Origin: Kofleriaceae bacterium
GTDB taxonomy: Bacteria > Myxococcota_A > Polyangia > Haliangiales > Haliangiaceae
Length of the DNA stretch: 64,000 nucleotides
Direction: 5' to 3'
NCBI GenBank assembly: GCA_020633495.1
Contig: JACKDR010000018.1
Location: 121,837-185,836 of the forward strand
This document shows positions 40,378 through 48,453 of this stretch, one piece after another. The first letter of the stretch is position 1. The number at the start of each line of letters is the position of its first letter. The position numbers and the translations under genes were made by a program. Below the pieces are notes generated by a model. It saw only the letters and a program-made list of their open reading frames with translations. It was not told where the DNA came from and did no database searches.

Positions 40378-41985
40378 GTGGGCAGAACGCCGCCGGCCTG
40401 CGTGGGCGCGATCGGGATCGCGCTGTTCGCGTGCAGCTCGCCGCACGCGCCGGCCACCGGCGCGGCGTCGGCGCCGCCGCGCGACGACGTCCCCGGCGAC
40501 GCCGCGGTCGCGGCCGCGCCGCAGGACGCCGCGCCGGCGCGCGAGCTCGACTGCCCGGCCGGCGCGACGATCGTCCACGCGCCGCCGCCGGCGCGACGTG
40601 CGACGTGCGCGCAGCCCGACGGCACCCTCGACGGCCCGTTCGTCGAGCGCTGGCCCGACGGCACGATCGCCACCACCGGGCGCTTCGCCGCCGGCCTGCT
40701 CGACGGCGCCTGGCGGCGCTACCACCCCGGCGGCGCGCTCGCCGAGGAGGGCGCCTGGGTCGCCGGCAAGCAGGACGGCACCTGGCGCCAGCTCGCCGCC
40801 GACGGCACCGAGCTGGCGCGCTACCAGATGGCCGCCGGCACCGGCACCGAGGTCGAGGCCTGGCCGCCGGCGACCGCGGGCGCGGCGCCGGTGCGCCGGC
40901 GCGAGGTGACCTGGAAGGACGGCGTCCGCGACGGGCGCAGCCGGGCCTGGGATCGCGACGGCACGCTGGTGCTCGACGAGACCTGGGTCGCGGGCGCGCT
41001 CGACGGCGACCGCAGCGTCGGCAGCCACGCGGCCATGCAGATCGTCGAGCACCGCGCCGCCGGCGTGCGCACCGGCGATCGCACGGTGTCGTGGCGCGGC
41101 CGGCCGGTCACCGAGGAGCACTACGATCGCGCCGGCCGACTGCACGGCGCCTACGTCACCTGGCGCGACAAGCGCAAGCCGCGCGAGCGCGGCGCCTACC
41201 ACCACGGCGTCCCGACCGGGACCTGGACCTGGTACGGGCGCTCGACCGAGAAGGAGCGCGAGGGCAGCTACGTCGACGGCGAGCGCGACGGCACCTGGAC
41301 GTCGTGGAAGGACGGCAAGCCGGTGCAGGTCGGCACCTGGCACGCCGGCAAGGCCGACGGCGACTTCATCGAGTACGACGCCCGCGGCGACGAGCTCGGG
41401 CGCTACGCGATGACCGCCGGCACCGGCGTCGCGCTCGAGTGGTACGCGTCGGGCAAGCAGGCCCGCGCCACCCACTACAAGGACGGCCTGCGCCACGGCA
41501 AGGACACCGCGTGGTCGCCGCGCGGCACGGTCGTCCTCGACGGCAACTACGTCCGCGGCCGCCGCCACGGCCGCTGGCGCGAGCGCGACCCCGGCGGCGC
41601 GCGGCTCGAGGCCCGCTACCATCACGGCGCGCTCGACGGCGCCTGGCGGCGCACCCGCGGCGACGGCTCGGTCGAGACCGAGGCGACCTACGTCGCGGGC
41701 GCGCGCGACGGCGCGTTCGTCGAGCGCTACCCCGACGGCGCGACCGCGCTCGAGGGCGCGTTCGTCGCCGATCGCAAGGACGGCGTGTGGACCGCGTACC
41801 GCCCCGACGGCTCGGTCAGCGTGCGCGCGACCTGGGCCGCCGGCGTCCTCGACGGCGCCTGGCAGGAGCTCGACGCCGGCGGCGCCGTCGTCGTCGACGG
41901 GCGCTACGCCGCGGGCCGGCGCGCCGGGGTGTGGACGTGGTCGGCGGGCGGCGCGGTGGTCCGCACCGAGACCTACGCGCCGTAG
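40378..41985 (+). CDS. MORN/YwqK-type repeat lipoprotein
   Basis: 535 residues from GTG 40378. The lipoprotein signal ends in lipobox LFAC, then SSPHAPATG and an Ala/Pro/Asp linker. The rest is about 17 repeats of 22-24 residues with the pattern G-x-x-x-D-G-x-W-x-x-[YW]-x-x-[DG]-G, for example GLLDGAWRRYHPGGALAEEG and GERDGTWTSWKDGKPV. These match MORN-type and YwqK-like repeats, which form an elongated beta structure. A single Cys anchors the chain to the outer or inner membrane. Role unknown; a surface or periplasmic binding scaffold is likely. The gene stands alone. Confidence 0.8.
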   Translation: MGRTPPACVGAIGIALFACSSPHAPATGAASAPPRDDVPGDAAVAAAPQDAAPARELDCPAGATIVHAPPPARRATCAQPDGTLDGPFVERWPDGTIATTGRFAAGLLDGAWRRYHPGGALAEEGAWVAGKQDGTWRQLAADGTELARYQMAAGTGTEVEAWPPATAGAAPVRRREVTWKDGVRDGRSRAWDRDGTLVLDETWVAGALDGDRSVGSHAAMQIVEHRAAGVRTGDRTVSWRGRPVTEEHYDRAGRLHGAYVTWRDKRKPRERGAYHHGVPTGTWTWYGRSTEKEREGSYVDGERDGTWTSWKDGKPVQVGTWHAGKADGDFIEYDARGDELGRYAMTAGTGVALEWYASGKQARATHYKDGLRHGKDTAWSPRGTVVLDGNYVRGRRHGRWRERDPGGARLEARYHHGALDGAWRRTRGDGSVETEATYVAGARDGAFVERYPDGATALEGAFVADRKDGVWTAYRPDGSVSVRATWAAGVLDGAWQELDAGGAVVVDGRYAAGRRAGVWTWSAGGAVVRTETYAP

Positions 41986-42264
41986 CGACCGGCGCGCGTC
42001 CGTCACGTCGGGTGGGTCACGTCGCGGCCGCGAGACGCGCGCGACGTCCCGGGTAGACCGACGGTGCGGCGCGGTTATTCCACGCCGTGGCGCCGCGCAC
42101 GTGAAAGCAACCGCGGCCGATCTCGTTCGTTTCCAAGCGACGAGGTATCCGCCGTGCAGCACCACCGTACACAGGGTGAAGCGTTCCGACGTCTCGTGCG
42201 TTGCAGGCTGGAGCGGCGCGTCCGCGACCACGTCCGCACCCACCTCTCCGAGCCGATCCTCACC

Positions 42265-42879
42265 ATGCGCGCATCCATCGCCTACCTCACGACGACCTCC
42301 ACCACCATGCCGGACCTCCTGCCCGAGCTGGGCGGCGCCCACCGCCTCGAGCTGCTGGGCTGGCACCGCGGCGAGCGCGCGGTCTACCTCAGCGAGGACG
42401 TCGGCGGCGCCCTGCCGCTGATCCACGTGGTGCGCACCCGGGGCGAGCACGCCGGCCGGATGGTCGCGATGCGCAGCTGGTACGAGGGCGACCGCGCCGA
42501 CCTGGCCCGGGACCTCGACGCCCGGCTGACCGCCCTGCGAGCCGAGCTGACCCCCATGGAGGAGGTCGACCCCGACGCCTGGATGCTGACCACCCGGGTG
42601 GTCCAGCGCCGCGCCCTGCGGCTGCCCTCCGGCGGCCGGCCGATCCGCAAGTTCGCGCTGCAGCTCGTGGTCGAACCGCTGGTGACCTGCGGGCCGGCGG
42701 AGCCGACCCGGGGCCGGACCGTGGTGACCGCCTATCTGCGGCCTCGCGCCCGCCTCGACCGCGCCTGGGCCATCCCGGGGGAGCCCCTGGCCCTGACCCG
42801 GATCACCTACCTGGGGGTTCCGGAGGGGGTCGGGCTGGACAAGCAGGTGGCGCTGCTGGTGGGCCGCGAGCTGCACTGA
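42265..42879 (+). CDS. hypothetical protein
   Basis: 204 residues from ATG 42265; ATG 42307 would also serve, and an open frame reaches back to 42064 but reads as Arg-rich non-coding sequence. No signal peptide or known domain was found. The protein is an alpha/beta-looking chain with HRLELLGWHRGERAVYLSED and a repeated Leu/Arg-rich helix (DRADLARDLDARLTALRAEL). The 280-bp stretch upstream (41986-42264) has slightly lower GC and no gene, and probably holds the promoter. Confidence 0.6.
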   Translation: MRASIAYLTTTSTTMPDLLPELGGAHRLELLGWHRGERAVYLSEDVGGALPLIHVVRTRGEHAGRMVAMRSWYEGDRADLARDLDARLTALRAELTPMEEVDPDAWMLTTRVVQRRALRLPSGGRPIRKFALQLVVEPLVTCGPAEPTRGRTVVTAYLRPRARLDRAWAIPGEPLALTRITYLGVPEGVGLDKQVALLVGRELH

Positions 42880-42983
42880 CGACACCTTGCCGCGGCCCTG
42901 ACCCCGGCCGATGTGAGGTGCTGTGAGCCTGCTGACGGACTCGGGGCACGCATCGGGCGTAACCTGTCGCCCGAGGTACCCGT

Positions 42984-43493
42984 ATGGCACGCATGCGCGA
43001 CTCCCTGCCCCGCCTGCTCGCCGCCTCCGCGCTCCTGACCGGCCTGGCCGGCGGCGCGGCGGCCTGCGGCGGCGGTGACGACACCCCGGCCGACCCCGAC
43101 GCCGGCTACAACTGCACCATCGAGATGCGCGACGAGGCGTTCGCCGCGGGCATGGAGAAGGTCGGCGACAAGGGCATCACGTTCCGCCTGGTGTCGTCGG
43201 ATCCGACGCCGCCGGCGCGCGGCGACAACGCCTGGGTCCTCGAGCTCGAGCAGACCGGCGCCGCGCTCGACGGCGCCGACGTCTCGATCACGACGTACAT
43301 GCCCGACCACGGCCACAACGGGTCGATCGACGCGGTCGCGTCGCCGGATCCGGCGGTGAGCGGCCGCTACGAGATCGACAACGTCAACATGTGGATGCCC
43401 GGGCTGTGGGAGATCACGGTCAAGGCGACCCCCGCCGGCGGCGCCGCGGCGGACACCGATCAGGTGGTCTTCCGCTTCTGCATCCCGAGCTGA
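42984..43493 (+). CDS. FixH/YtkA-like lipoprotein
   Basis: 169 residues from ATG 42984. The lipoprotein signal ends in lipobox AAAC and is followed by GGGDDTPADPDAGYNC. The mature domain is the small beta-sandwich with YMPDHGHNGSIDAV and MPGLWEITVKATPAG, seen in FixH and YtkA-like proteins. The His residues in MPDHGHNG could bind copper, as proposed for some members. Two Cys residues (YNC and FCIPS) could form a disulfide. The gene stands between a hypothetical gene and the convergent multiheme cytochrome gene, 16 bp away, so a link to redox or copper traffic is reasonable but not shown. Confidence 0.75.
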   Translation: MARMRDSLPRLLAASALLTGLAGGAAACGGGDDTPADPDAGYNCTIEMRDEAFAAGMEKVGDKGITFRLVSSDPTPPARGDNAWVLELEQTGAALDGADVSITTYMPDHGHNGSIDAVASPDPAVSGRYEIDNVNMWMPGLWEITVKATPAGGAAADTDQVVFRFCIPS

Positions 43494-43509
43494 CGCGCGC
43501 CGCGCGACG

Positions 43510-44907
43510 CTAGCGGACGCAGCCGCCGAGGTCGGCGAGCTCGGGCCGCCACTCCAGCTCGGTGCCGGCGAGCTCGAAGGTCGGCAGTTGATCGCGGACG
43601 TCGACGGTGAGGTGGCCCGACGCCATCAGGTCGTCGAGCACCTCGAACGGCAGCGGTCGGATGAAGACCCGCGCGGTGACGCGCGCGATGTCCTGGAAGA
43701 CCTCGTTGACGTGCCAGCTGCGGGTCACCGAGTGATCGAAGCGCGGGTCGCTGGGATCGCGGGTCACCGACGGCGGCAGCAGGCCGGTCAGGGTCTGCCG
43801 GACCTCCCAGAAGTACTTCACCGGCGCGCCGTCGGCGTCGTAGACGTAGTCGCGCATCTCCCAGATCCACGGATCGGCGACCGGATCGGGATCCTCGCCG
43901 TCGAGCACGACGCCGGTCTGCATCAGGACGTTGTCGTCGGCGTCGTAGGCGATGACCTCGGCCCAGGCGCGGCGGTCGTGGGCGGCGCCGCTCGGCCACA
44001 TGTGGCCGGGCCCGACGTCGTCGAGGCGGTAGTCGATGCGACCGCCCTCGAGCGGCACCACGCACAGGCGCGGCAGCAGCGACGGATCGAGGTCGCCCTG
44101 GATGGCCTCGAGCTGGGCCTCCTTCTCGGGCCACGGCGTCAGCGCGACGTCGACGCCGGCGAACTTGTGATCGCGGACGCCGTTCTGGCGCAGCGGCACG
44201 TCGAGGCCCGGCACCTCGGCCGCGACGTCGGTGCGCGACTTCATGTGGCACTGGCCGCACGACAGGTGGGTCGCCGGATCGGTGCTGGCGAAGATCGAGT
44301 CGTTCCACTCCTCGAACGTGCGCTCGAGGTGGACGCCCGCCGGCGTGACGACGTCGTGGCAGGCGCCGCACATCGCCGACGACGCCTGGTTGTCGGCGTC
44401 GACCAGCGGCGAGGTCATCATCGCGTGCTTGGGGCTGGCCACCGGGTTGGACAGGCCGCCGCGCATGATGCCGTCGGTGGCCAGCGTGATGTCGTTGTTG
44501 TGCGACTCGCCGACCGATTCGACCGAGTGGCAGAAGTAGCAGGTGACGCCCTTGGCGTACTGCGGGACCTCGTCGAGGTTGAGGCCGTCGGTGGTGAGGC
44601 CGAGCCGGACCGCCATGGGCGCGTGGCAGTTGACGCAGAAGTCGCCGAGCTCGCCGTTGGTCTCCTCCTGGCCGCGCTTGTTCATGGCCAGGAACACCGG
44701 ATCGTCGGCGGCGTAGGCGTGCATGCTGCCCGACCACTCCTGGTAGTGCTGCGGGTGGCACTCCATGCAGTTGGTCGCGTCCATCAGCTGCTCGACCGAG
44801 TAGTAGTCGTGGCTGTCGCCGCAGCCGGCGGCGGTCGCGGCCGCCACCAGGGCCAGCGCCGCGACCACGAGCAGGCGCAGCGCACGCGGGGGTGCCGGGG
44901 GACGCAT
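43510..44907 (-). CDS. multiheme c-type cytochrome lipoprotein
   Basis: 465 residues from ATG 44907, lipobox TAAGC. Five CxxCH haem-binding motifs are present in order: CMECH, CVNCH, CYFCH, CGACH and CGQCH, all in the first half. The pattern CMECHPQHYQEWSGSMHAYA recalls cytochrome c-554 and related multihaem proteins. The second half has no haem site; it is beta-rich, with repeats of D-x-D and aromatic residues. The product should be an exported electron carrier or reductase, needing c-type maturation. The next gene downstream on the genome (44940) encodes a small mono-haem type protein, so the two probably act together. Confidence 0.9.
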   Translation of the reverse strand: MRPPAPPRALRLLVVAALALVAAATAAGCGDSHDYYSVEQLMDATNCMECHPQHYQEWSGSMHAYAADDPVFLAMNKRGQEETNGELGDFCVNCHAPMAVRLGLTTDGLNLDEVPQYAKGVTCYFCHSVESVGESHNNDITLATDGIMRGGLSNPVASPKHAMMTSPLVDADNQASSAMCGACHDVVTPAGVHLERTFEEWNDSIFASTDPATHLSCGQCHMKSRTDVAAEVPGLDVPLRQNGVRDHKFAGVDVALTPWPEKEAQLEAIQGDLDPSLLPRLCVVPLEGGRIDYRLDDVGPGHMWPSGAAHDRRAWAEVIAYDADDNVLMQTGVVLDGEDPDPVADPWIWEMRDYVYDADGAPVKYFWEVRQTLTGLLPPSVTRDPSDPRFDHSVTRSWHVNEVFQDIARVTARVFIRPLPFEVLDDLMASGHLTVDVRDQLPTFELAGTELEWRPELADLGGCVR

Positions 44908-44939
44908 CCTCCCGATCCTCGCACAGCCGGGCGGCGGGG

Positions 44940-45350
44940 TCACGGCGCGCCGCACGCCAGCCACTCGCCGAGCTGCTTGCGCTCGCCGAGCGTCGGGGTC
45001 GCGCCGTCGTCGATCGGCATCTGGGTGTTGATGGCGTCGGGCCCGGCGGCCGCCATGTAGTCGACATGGTTGGCGACGTTGCGCACGCCCTGGACCGTGT
45101 CGAAGTCGTGGTACAGCGGCGCGCCCTGGCGGTCGGCGCCGGTCAGCGTGCTGGCGTGACAGCGGGTGCAGTAGCTGTCCATGAACTCGTGCCCGAAGCT
45201 GTCCCAGGTCAGCGTCGAGTCCGGCGGGCAGGTCGAGCCGGTGGGCGGGCCGAACTCGACGCCGTCGCCACCGCCGCAGCCGCCGGTGTCGTGGCCCATC
45301 AGCAGCGGCAGGACCAGGGCGACGGGCAGCAACTTCCAGCGGGACCGCAT
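44940..45350 (-). CDS. small c-type cytochrome-like lipoprotein A
   Basis: 136 residues from ATG 45350. The signal has Leu/Val-rich helix KLLPVALVLPLLM and Cys in DTGGCGGGD. One haem motif, CTRCH, lies in FMDSYCTRCHAS. The C-terminal EWLACGAP is shared with the protein at 47862-48242, and both have a similar length and the same layout (TWDSFGHEFMDSYC versus TYASFGEQFMADYC). It is thus one of two close paralogs now separated by the DUF222-HNH element. The stop lies 32 bp before the multihaem cytochrome start, so one operon is likely. Confidence 0.82.
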   Translation of the reverse strand: MRSRWKLLPVALVLPLLMGHDTGGCGGGDGVEFGPPTGSTCPPDSTLTWDSFGHEFMDSYCTRCHASTLTGADRQGAPLYHDFDTVQGVRNVANHVDYMAAAGPDAINTQMPIDDGATPTLGERKQLGEWLACGAP

Positions 45351-45723
45351 CGTGGCTGTCTAGCATGCCCCGGCCGCGGCGAACCCGCCGTGACCTGGCG
45401 CATGCTCACACCCGGCGGGCCGGGCTGCGGCGATCAGGGAGCGAGGAGCCTTCGCTTCTCGCTCCCTGCATGATCGGCGGGTCCGACGAGGAACGTCGGA
45501 CCTGCCTGCCCAGGCCCCCCCGGTGGCAGGGTCGTTGTCGCTCCGTCGAGCAGTGAGGGCCGGACGGAGGGGACGGGGTGGACGGGGTACGGGGTGGACG
45601 GGGTGGACGGGGTGGACGGGGTGGGGGGGGGGGGGGGGGGGGGGGGGGGGGGCGGGGGGGGGGGGGGGGGGCGGGGGTGGGGGGGTGGACGGGGTGGACG
45701 GACGCCGCGTCGGTGCTGGCTCC
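45351..45723. other. gene-free stretch with unusual G-rich composition
   Basis: No gene is supported here. It holds the 5' region of the small cytochrome gene (45350, minus), then a GGGGTGGAC minisatellite and the poly-G tract (45571-45700), and ends at the left boundary of the DUF222-HNH element at 45724. Frames that cross it are low-complexity products of the repeats. Confidence 0.6.
45571..45700. repeat. GGGGTGGAC minisatellite with long poly-G runs
   Basis: Several copies of the 9-mer GGGGTGGAC run up to 45622. G30 (45623-45652), C, G18 (45654-45671), C, G5, T and G7 follow, and then two more copies of the 9-mer. Such runs are rare in bacteria. They are prone to slippage and could fold as G-quadruplexes. 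An assembly artefact cannot be excluded. Confidence 0.85.
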
Positions 45724-45807
45724 CGGAGGCTCCGGAGAGGGCGGCGGGGATGGTCAGGATGGTGCGCGGCGTGGCGCGGCGCGGCCGGCGCGGCCGGCGC
45801 GGTCGGC

Positions 45808-46021
45808 GCGGTTCGACGCGGCGCGGGGACGCGGGGGGCGGGACGCGGGGGCGCGGACGCGGGGCGCAGGGACGCGGGGTGCGGCTCGGGGTGCGGCGCG
45901 GTCGGGGCGTGGGCTGCGGCGCGGTCAGGGGCGGTTCGACGCGGCGCGGGGACGCGGGGCGCGGGGACGCGGGGTGCGGCTCGGGGTGCGGCGCGGTCGG
46001 GGCGTGGGCTGCGGCGCGGTC
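45808..46021. repeat. GC-rich direct repeats in element leader (copy 2)
   Basis: A 56-bp block is repeated exactly (45871-45926 and 45966-46021, 95 bp apart). A 29-bp block starting GCGGTTCGACGCG is repeated at 45808-45836 and 45931-45959. These expansions are absent or shorter in copy 1 and explain most of the length difference between the two elements. Confidence 0.75.
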
Positions 46022-46120
46022 GGGGCGTGGGCTGCGTGGGATGAGGCTCCGGCCCAGCCGGTCGCTGGCTCCCCGATGAGCGTGGTGCTGGCGCCGGCGT
46101 GGGTGCAGAACACCACCACC

Positions 46121-46152
46121 GGCGCCGGGCCCGAAGACGGGGGCCCGGCGCC
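46121..46152 (+). repeat. perfect 12-bp hairpin in element leader (copy 2)
   Basis: GGCGCCGGGCCC, loop GAAGACGG, then GGGCCCGGCGCC. It is the same structure as 13562-13593. It is preceded in both copies by a conserved CCACCACC stretch. Confidence 0.7.
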
Positions 46153-46228
46153 TCGGCGCGGGGCCCGGGCGTTGCGTGCGCGGGCTGGGCATCGGGATCG
46201 CGACGGCTGTGCGAGCGGTGATTGACGC

Positions 46229-46245
46229 TGTCCGGGAACCGGACA
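46229..46245. promoter_or_regulatory. palindrome upstream of DUF222-HNH copy 2
   Basis: TGTCCGG-GAA-CCGGACA, followed by AAGAAAGACACGG, as in copy 1 (13469-13485). It lies about 250 bp upstream of the HNH start and is kept while surrounding bases vary, which suggests a binding site. Confidence 0.45.
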
Positions 46246-46493
46246 AGAAAGACACGGCCCGGGACGATCGTGGTCGTTTGTTCTTGACGGCGTTCGCGGA
46301 CGACGACGAGACGCCGGCGCGATGGCGCCGCTGATCGTCGACGAGGCGCGCAGCTCGGCCCGCTGCGCCGAGAAGCGGACCGCGACGACGACGCGAAGGG
46401 TCGAGGTCGGTTGCGGGGCGCCACGGCGACGACAGGAGGCCCGAAATCGTCGTGGTAGAGAAGGAATGCGCGCGTGCGCAGGGAGGAGTGGAG

Positions 46494-48347
46494 ATGTTCG
46501 ATCGCGACAACGACGAGGGTGTGGTGTCCAGTGGGCTCGACGGTGTCGGCTTCGGAGACCGTGACGCAGCCCCCGACTGGCGCCAGCTCGATCGCCAGCT
46601 GCGCGGCGTCGCCCGACGGCGCGCCGCGCTCGACGCCGAGGAGGCGCGCTGGCTGGTGCTGGCGCAGCAGGTCGAGCTGCACCGCCGGTTCGGCTACGCG
46701 AGTCTGCACGAGTACCTCGAGCGCACGCTGGGCTACGGACCGCGGGCGGTGCGCGAGCGGCTGCGCGTGGCGAGCGCCCTGCAGGTCCTGCCGCGCACCG
46801 CGGCGGCGCTGGCCCGCGGCGAGCAGTCGTACTCGGCGGTGCGCGAGCTGACCCGGGTCGTTCGCGAGGACACCGAGCGGGTGTGGCTCGACGCGGCGGC
46901 CGGCAAGACGGTGCACGAGATCGAGACCCTGGTCGCGGGGCGCAAGCCGGGTGACCTGCCCGGTGATCCGGTGGATCCGGCCGAGGTCTGGCGCGTGGTG
47001 TCGGTCGAGGTCAGCGCCGAGACCTACGCGCTGTGGCGCGACGCGAGGCTGGCGCTGGAGCTCGAGCGCGGCGAGGCCGTGCCCGACGACGAGCTGCTGC
47101 GGGTGCTGTGCCTCGGGATGCTGGCGGGAACGTCTGGCGGCAGCGGCAAGCGCGGGCGCGCGGCGTACCAGATCGCCTTGATGCAGTGCCCCGACTGCGA
47201 GCGCGTGACCCAGGACGGCGGCGGCCGCGCCGTCGAGGTGCCGGCGACCGTCGTCGAGCGCGCGCGCTGCGACGCGCGCGTGCTCGGCCGGGTCGATCGC
47301 GACGTTCACCTGGGCGCGACGCCGACCCAGACCATCCCGGCGCCGGTGCGCGCGGCGGTGGTCGCGCGAGATCACGGCCGCTGCCGGGTGCCGGGCTGCC
47401 GGGCGTCACGATGGGTCGAGGTCCACCACGTGCAGCCGCGGGCGCAGGGCGGTCGGCACACGCTGGCGAACCTGATCTCGCTTTGCGGCGGCCACCACGA
47501 CGCGGTCCATGTGGGCCGCTTGAAGATCACGCGGTCGGCGTCGGGACAGGTCGTGTTCGTGCACGCCGATGGCAGGCGGTACGGCGCGCCGCCGAGGACC
47601 AGGGACGAACCGGACGAACCGGTCGCGGCCCGCGTGGGCCGCGCCGACGCGGCCCCCATGGACCTGTCGCAGGCGCCGCGGATCGAGCGATCGATGTGGC
47701 CGTCGGATCCGTGCAGTGGCAGCCATCAACCGTGCACGTCGCAGGCGCAGCGGATCGAGCGATCGATCCGGCCGGTGACGCGACGATGCGCGGGCGCCGC
47801 GCGGGCGCCGCCCGCGACAACGACCTTGACACCCACCGGAGCAGGGTCGTTTCACAACCTCTCAGGGCGCGCCGCAGGCGAGCCACTCGGCGAGCTGCTC
47901 GCGCTCGGTCGCGGTCGGGAACGCGACGCTGGCCGAGTCCGGCATCCAGTCGTTGCTGGCGGACGGGCCCTTGCCCGCGGCCGAGTCGATGTCGTCGGCC
48001 TTGGCGCGGATCTCCTCGATCGTGTCGAAGTTGGCGCTCTTGGGCGCGCCGTGGCGATCCTCGGCGGTCGAGCTGTGGCACATGACGCAGTAGTCGGCCA
48101 TGAACTGCTCGCCGAAGCTGGCGTAGGTCAGGGTCGAGCCGTCCGGGCACGTGGCGCCGGTGGGCTCACCGCCCTCGCAGGCCGCGCCGAAGGTGGCCAG
48201 GGACGCGAGCGCGAGGGTCACGAGGAGGGTGCGAGACTTCATGGCCCACGTGGATACGCCCGCGGCGGCGCCGGTCGCAACGAGGTGCGTGGCCCCGGTG
48301 CGCTCACCTTCGCTGACCGGTGCGGGCACGGCGCTGACGTGCGATGA
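46494..48347 (+). CDS. DUF222 domain HNH endonuclease (copy 2), stop lost and C-terminus extended
   Basis: Start ATG 46494 after GGGAGGAG, as in copy 1. The first 380 residues repeat the DUF222 region and the HNH motifs (CRVPGC, VEVHHV, CGGHHDAVH), so it should be catalytically competent. At the place where copy 1 stops (CGA CGA TGA) this copy reads CGA CGA TGC (47787-47789). The frame then continues for another 186 codons, to 48347. The added tail is Ala/Arg/Gly-rich and runs antisense through the whole small cytochrome gene at 47862-48242, so it is probably not selected. The full product would be 617 residues. Length compared with copy 1 (409) and the loss of homology at that exact point suggest the true element ends there. 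Confidence 0.8.
   Translation: MFDRDNDEGVVSSGLDGVGFGDRDAAPDWRQLDRQLRGVARRRAALDAEEARWLVLAQQVELHRRFGYASLHEYLERTLGYGPRAVRERLRVASALQVLPRTAAALARGEQSYSAVRELTRVVREDTERVWLDAAAGKTVHEIETLVAGRKPGDLPGDPVDPAEVWRVVSVEVSAETYALWRDARLALELERGEAVPDDELLRVLCLGMLAGTSGGSGKRGRAAYQIALMQCPDCERVTQDGGGRAVEVPATVVERARCDARVLGRVDRDVHLGATPTQTIPAPVRAAVVARDHGRCRVPGCRASRWVEVHHVQPRAQGGRHTLANLISLCGGHHDAVHVGRLKITRSASGQVVFVHADGRRYGAPPRTRDEPDEPVAARVGRADAAPMDLSQAPRIERSMWPSDPCSGSHQPCTSQAQRIERSIRPVTRRCAGAARAPPATTTLTPTGAGSFHNLSGRAAGEPLGELLALGRGRERDAGRVRHPVVAGGRALARGRVDVVGLGADLLDRVEVGALGRAVAILGGRAVAHDAVVGHELLAEAGVGQGRAVRARGAGGLTALAGRAEGGQGREREGHEEGARLHGPRGYARGGAGRNEVRGPGALTFADRCGHGADVR
47862..48242 (-). CDS. small c-type cytochrome-like lipoprotein B
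   Basis: 126 residues from ATG 48242. The lipoprotein signal ends in lipobox FGAAC. One haem motif, CVMCH, lies in FMADYCVMCHSS, and the tail EQLAEWLACGAP matches the paralog at 44940-45350. CPDGSTLTYASFGE also aligns with CPPDSTLTWDSFGH of that paralog. An exported mono-haem electron carrier is expected. Its entire length lies antisense to the extended tail of the second DUF222-HNH gene, so that tail is unlikely to be the functional product. Confidence 0.85.
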   Translation of the reverse strand: MKSRTLLVTLALASLATFGAACEGGEPTGATCPDGSTLTYASFGEQFMADYCVMCHSSTAEDRHGAPKSANFDTIEEIRAKADDIDSAAGKGPSASNDWMPDSASVAFPTATEREQLAEWLACGAP

Positions 48348-48453
48348 CCACGCCGCGAGGTGGCGGCATCGCGACGTCGTGCCGCGGGCCACGTGACGGG
48401 GCTTCGGTCTGGCCACCGCCGACCCGCCGGTCAGGGAGGCCCCGGCGACCTGC

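Larger units (their letters stand above)
45724..47788 (+). mobile_element. DUF222-HNH repeat element, copy 2
   Basis: Matches 11992-13862 in the opposite orientation from CGGAGGCTCCGGAGAGG to CGACGATG. It is longer because of GC-rich direct repeats in the leader and an in-frame 72-bp insertion near the 3' end, where GTCGCAGGCG...CGATCGAT occurs at both 47666 and 47738. It lies between two paralogous small cytochrome genes (44940-45350 and 47862-48242). After CGACGATG the two copies share nothing, so the 3' boundary falls inside the stop codon of the gene. Confidence 0.6.

Noticed and set aside
46322..46564. 80-codon frame overlapping the HNH start in both element copies
   Set aside because: It is conserved only as DNA, its composition is Arg-rich, and it has no ribosome site; the ATG of the HNH gene is better supported.
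45724..47788. Target-site duplication at the ends of the DUF222-HNH elements
   Set aside because: The flanks of the two copies share no direct repeat that I can find.
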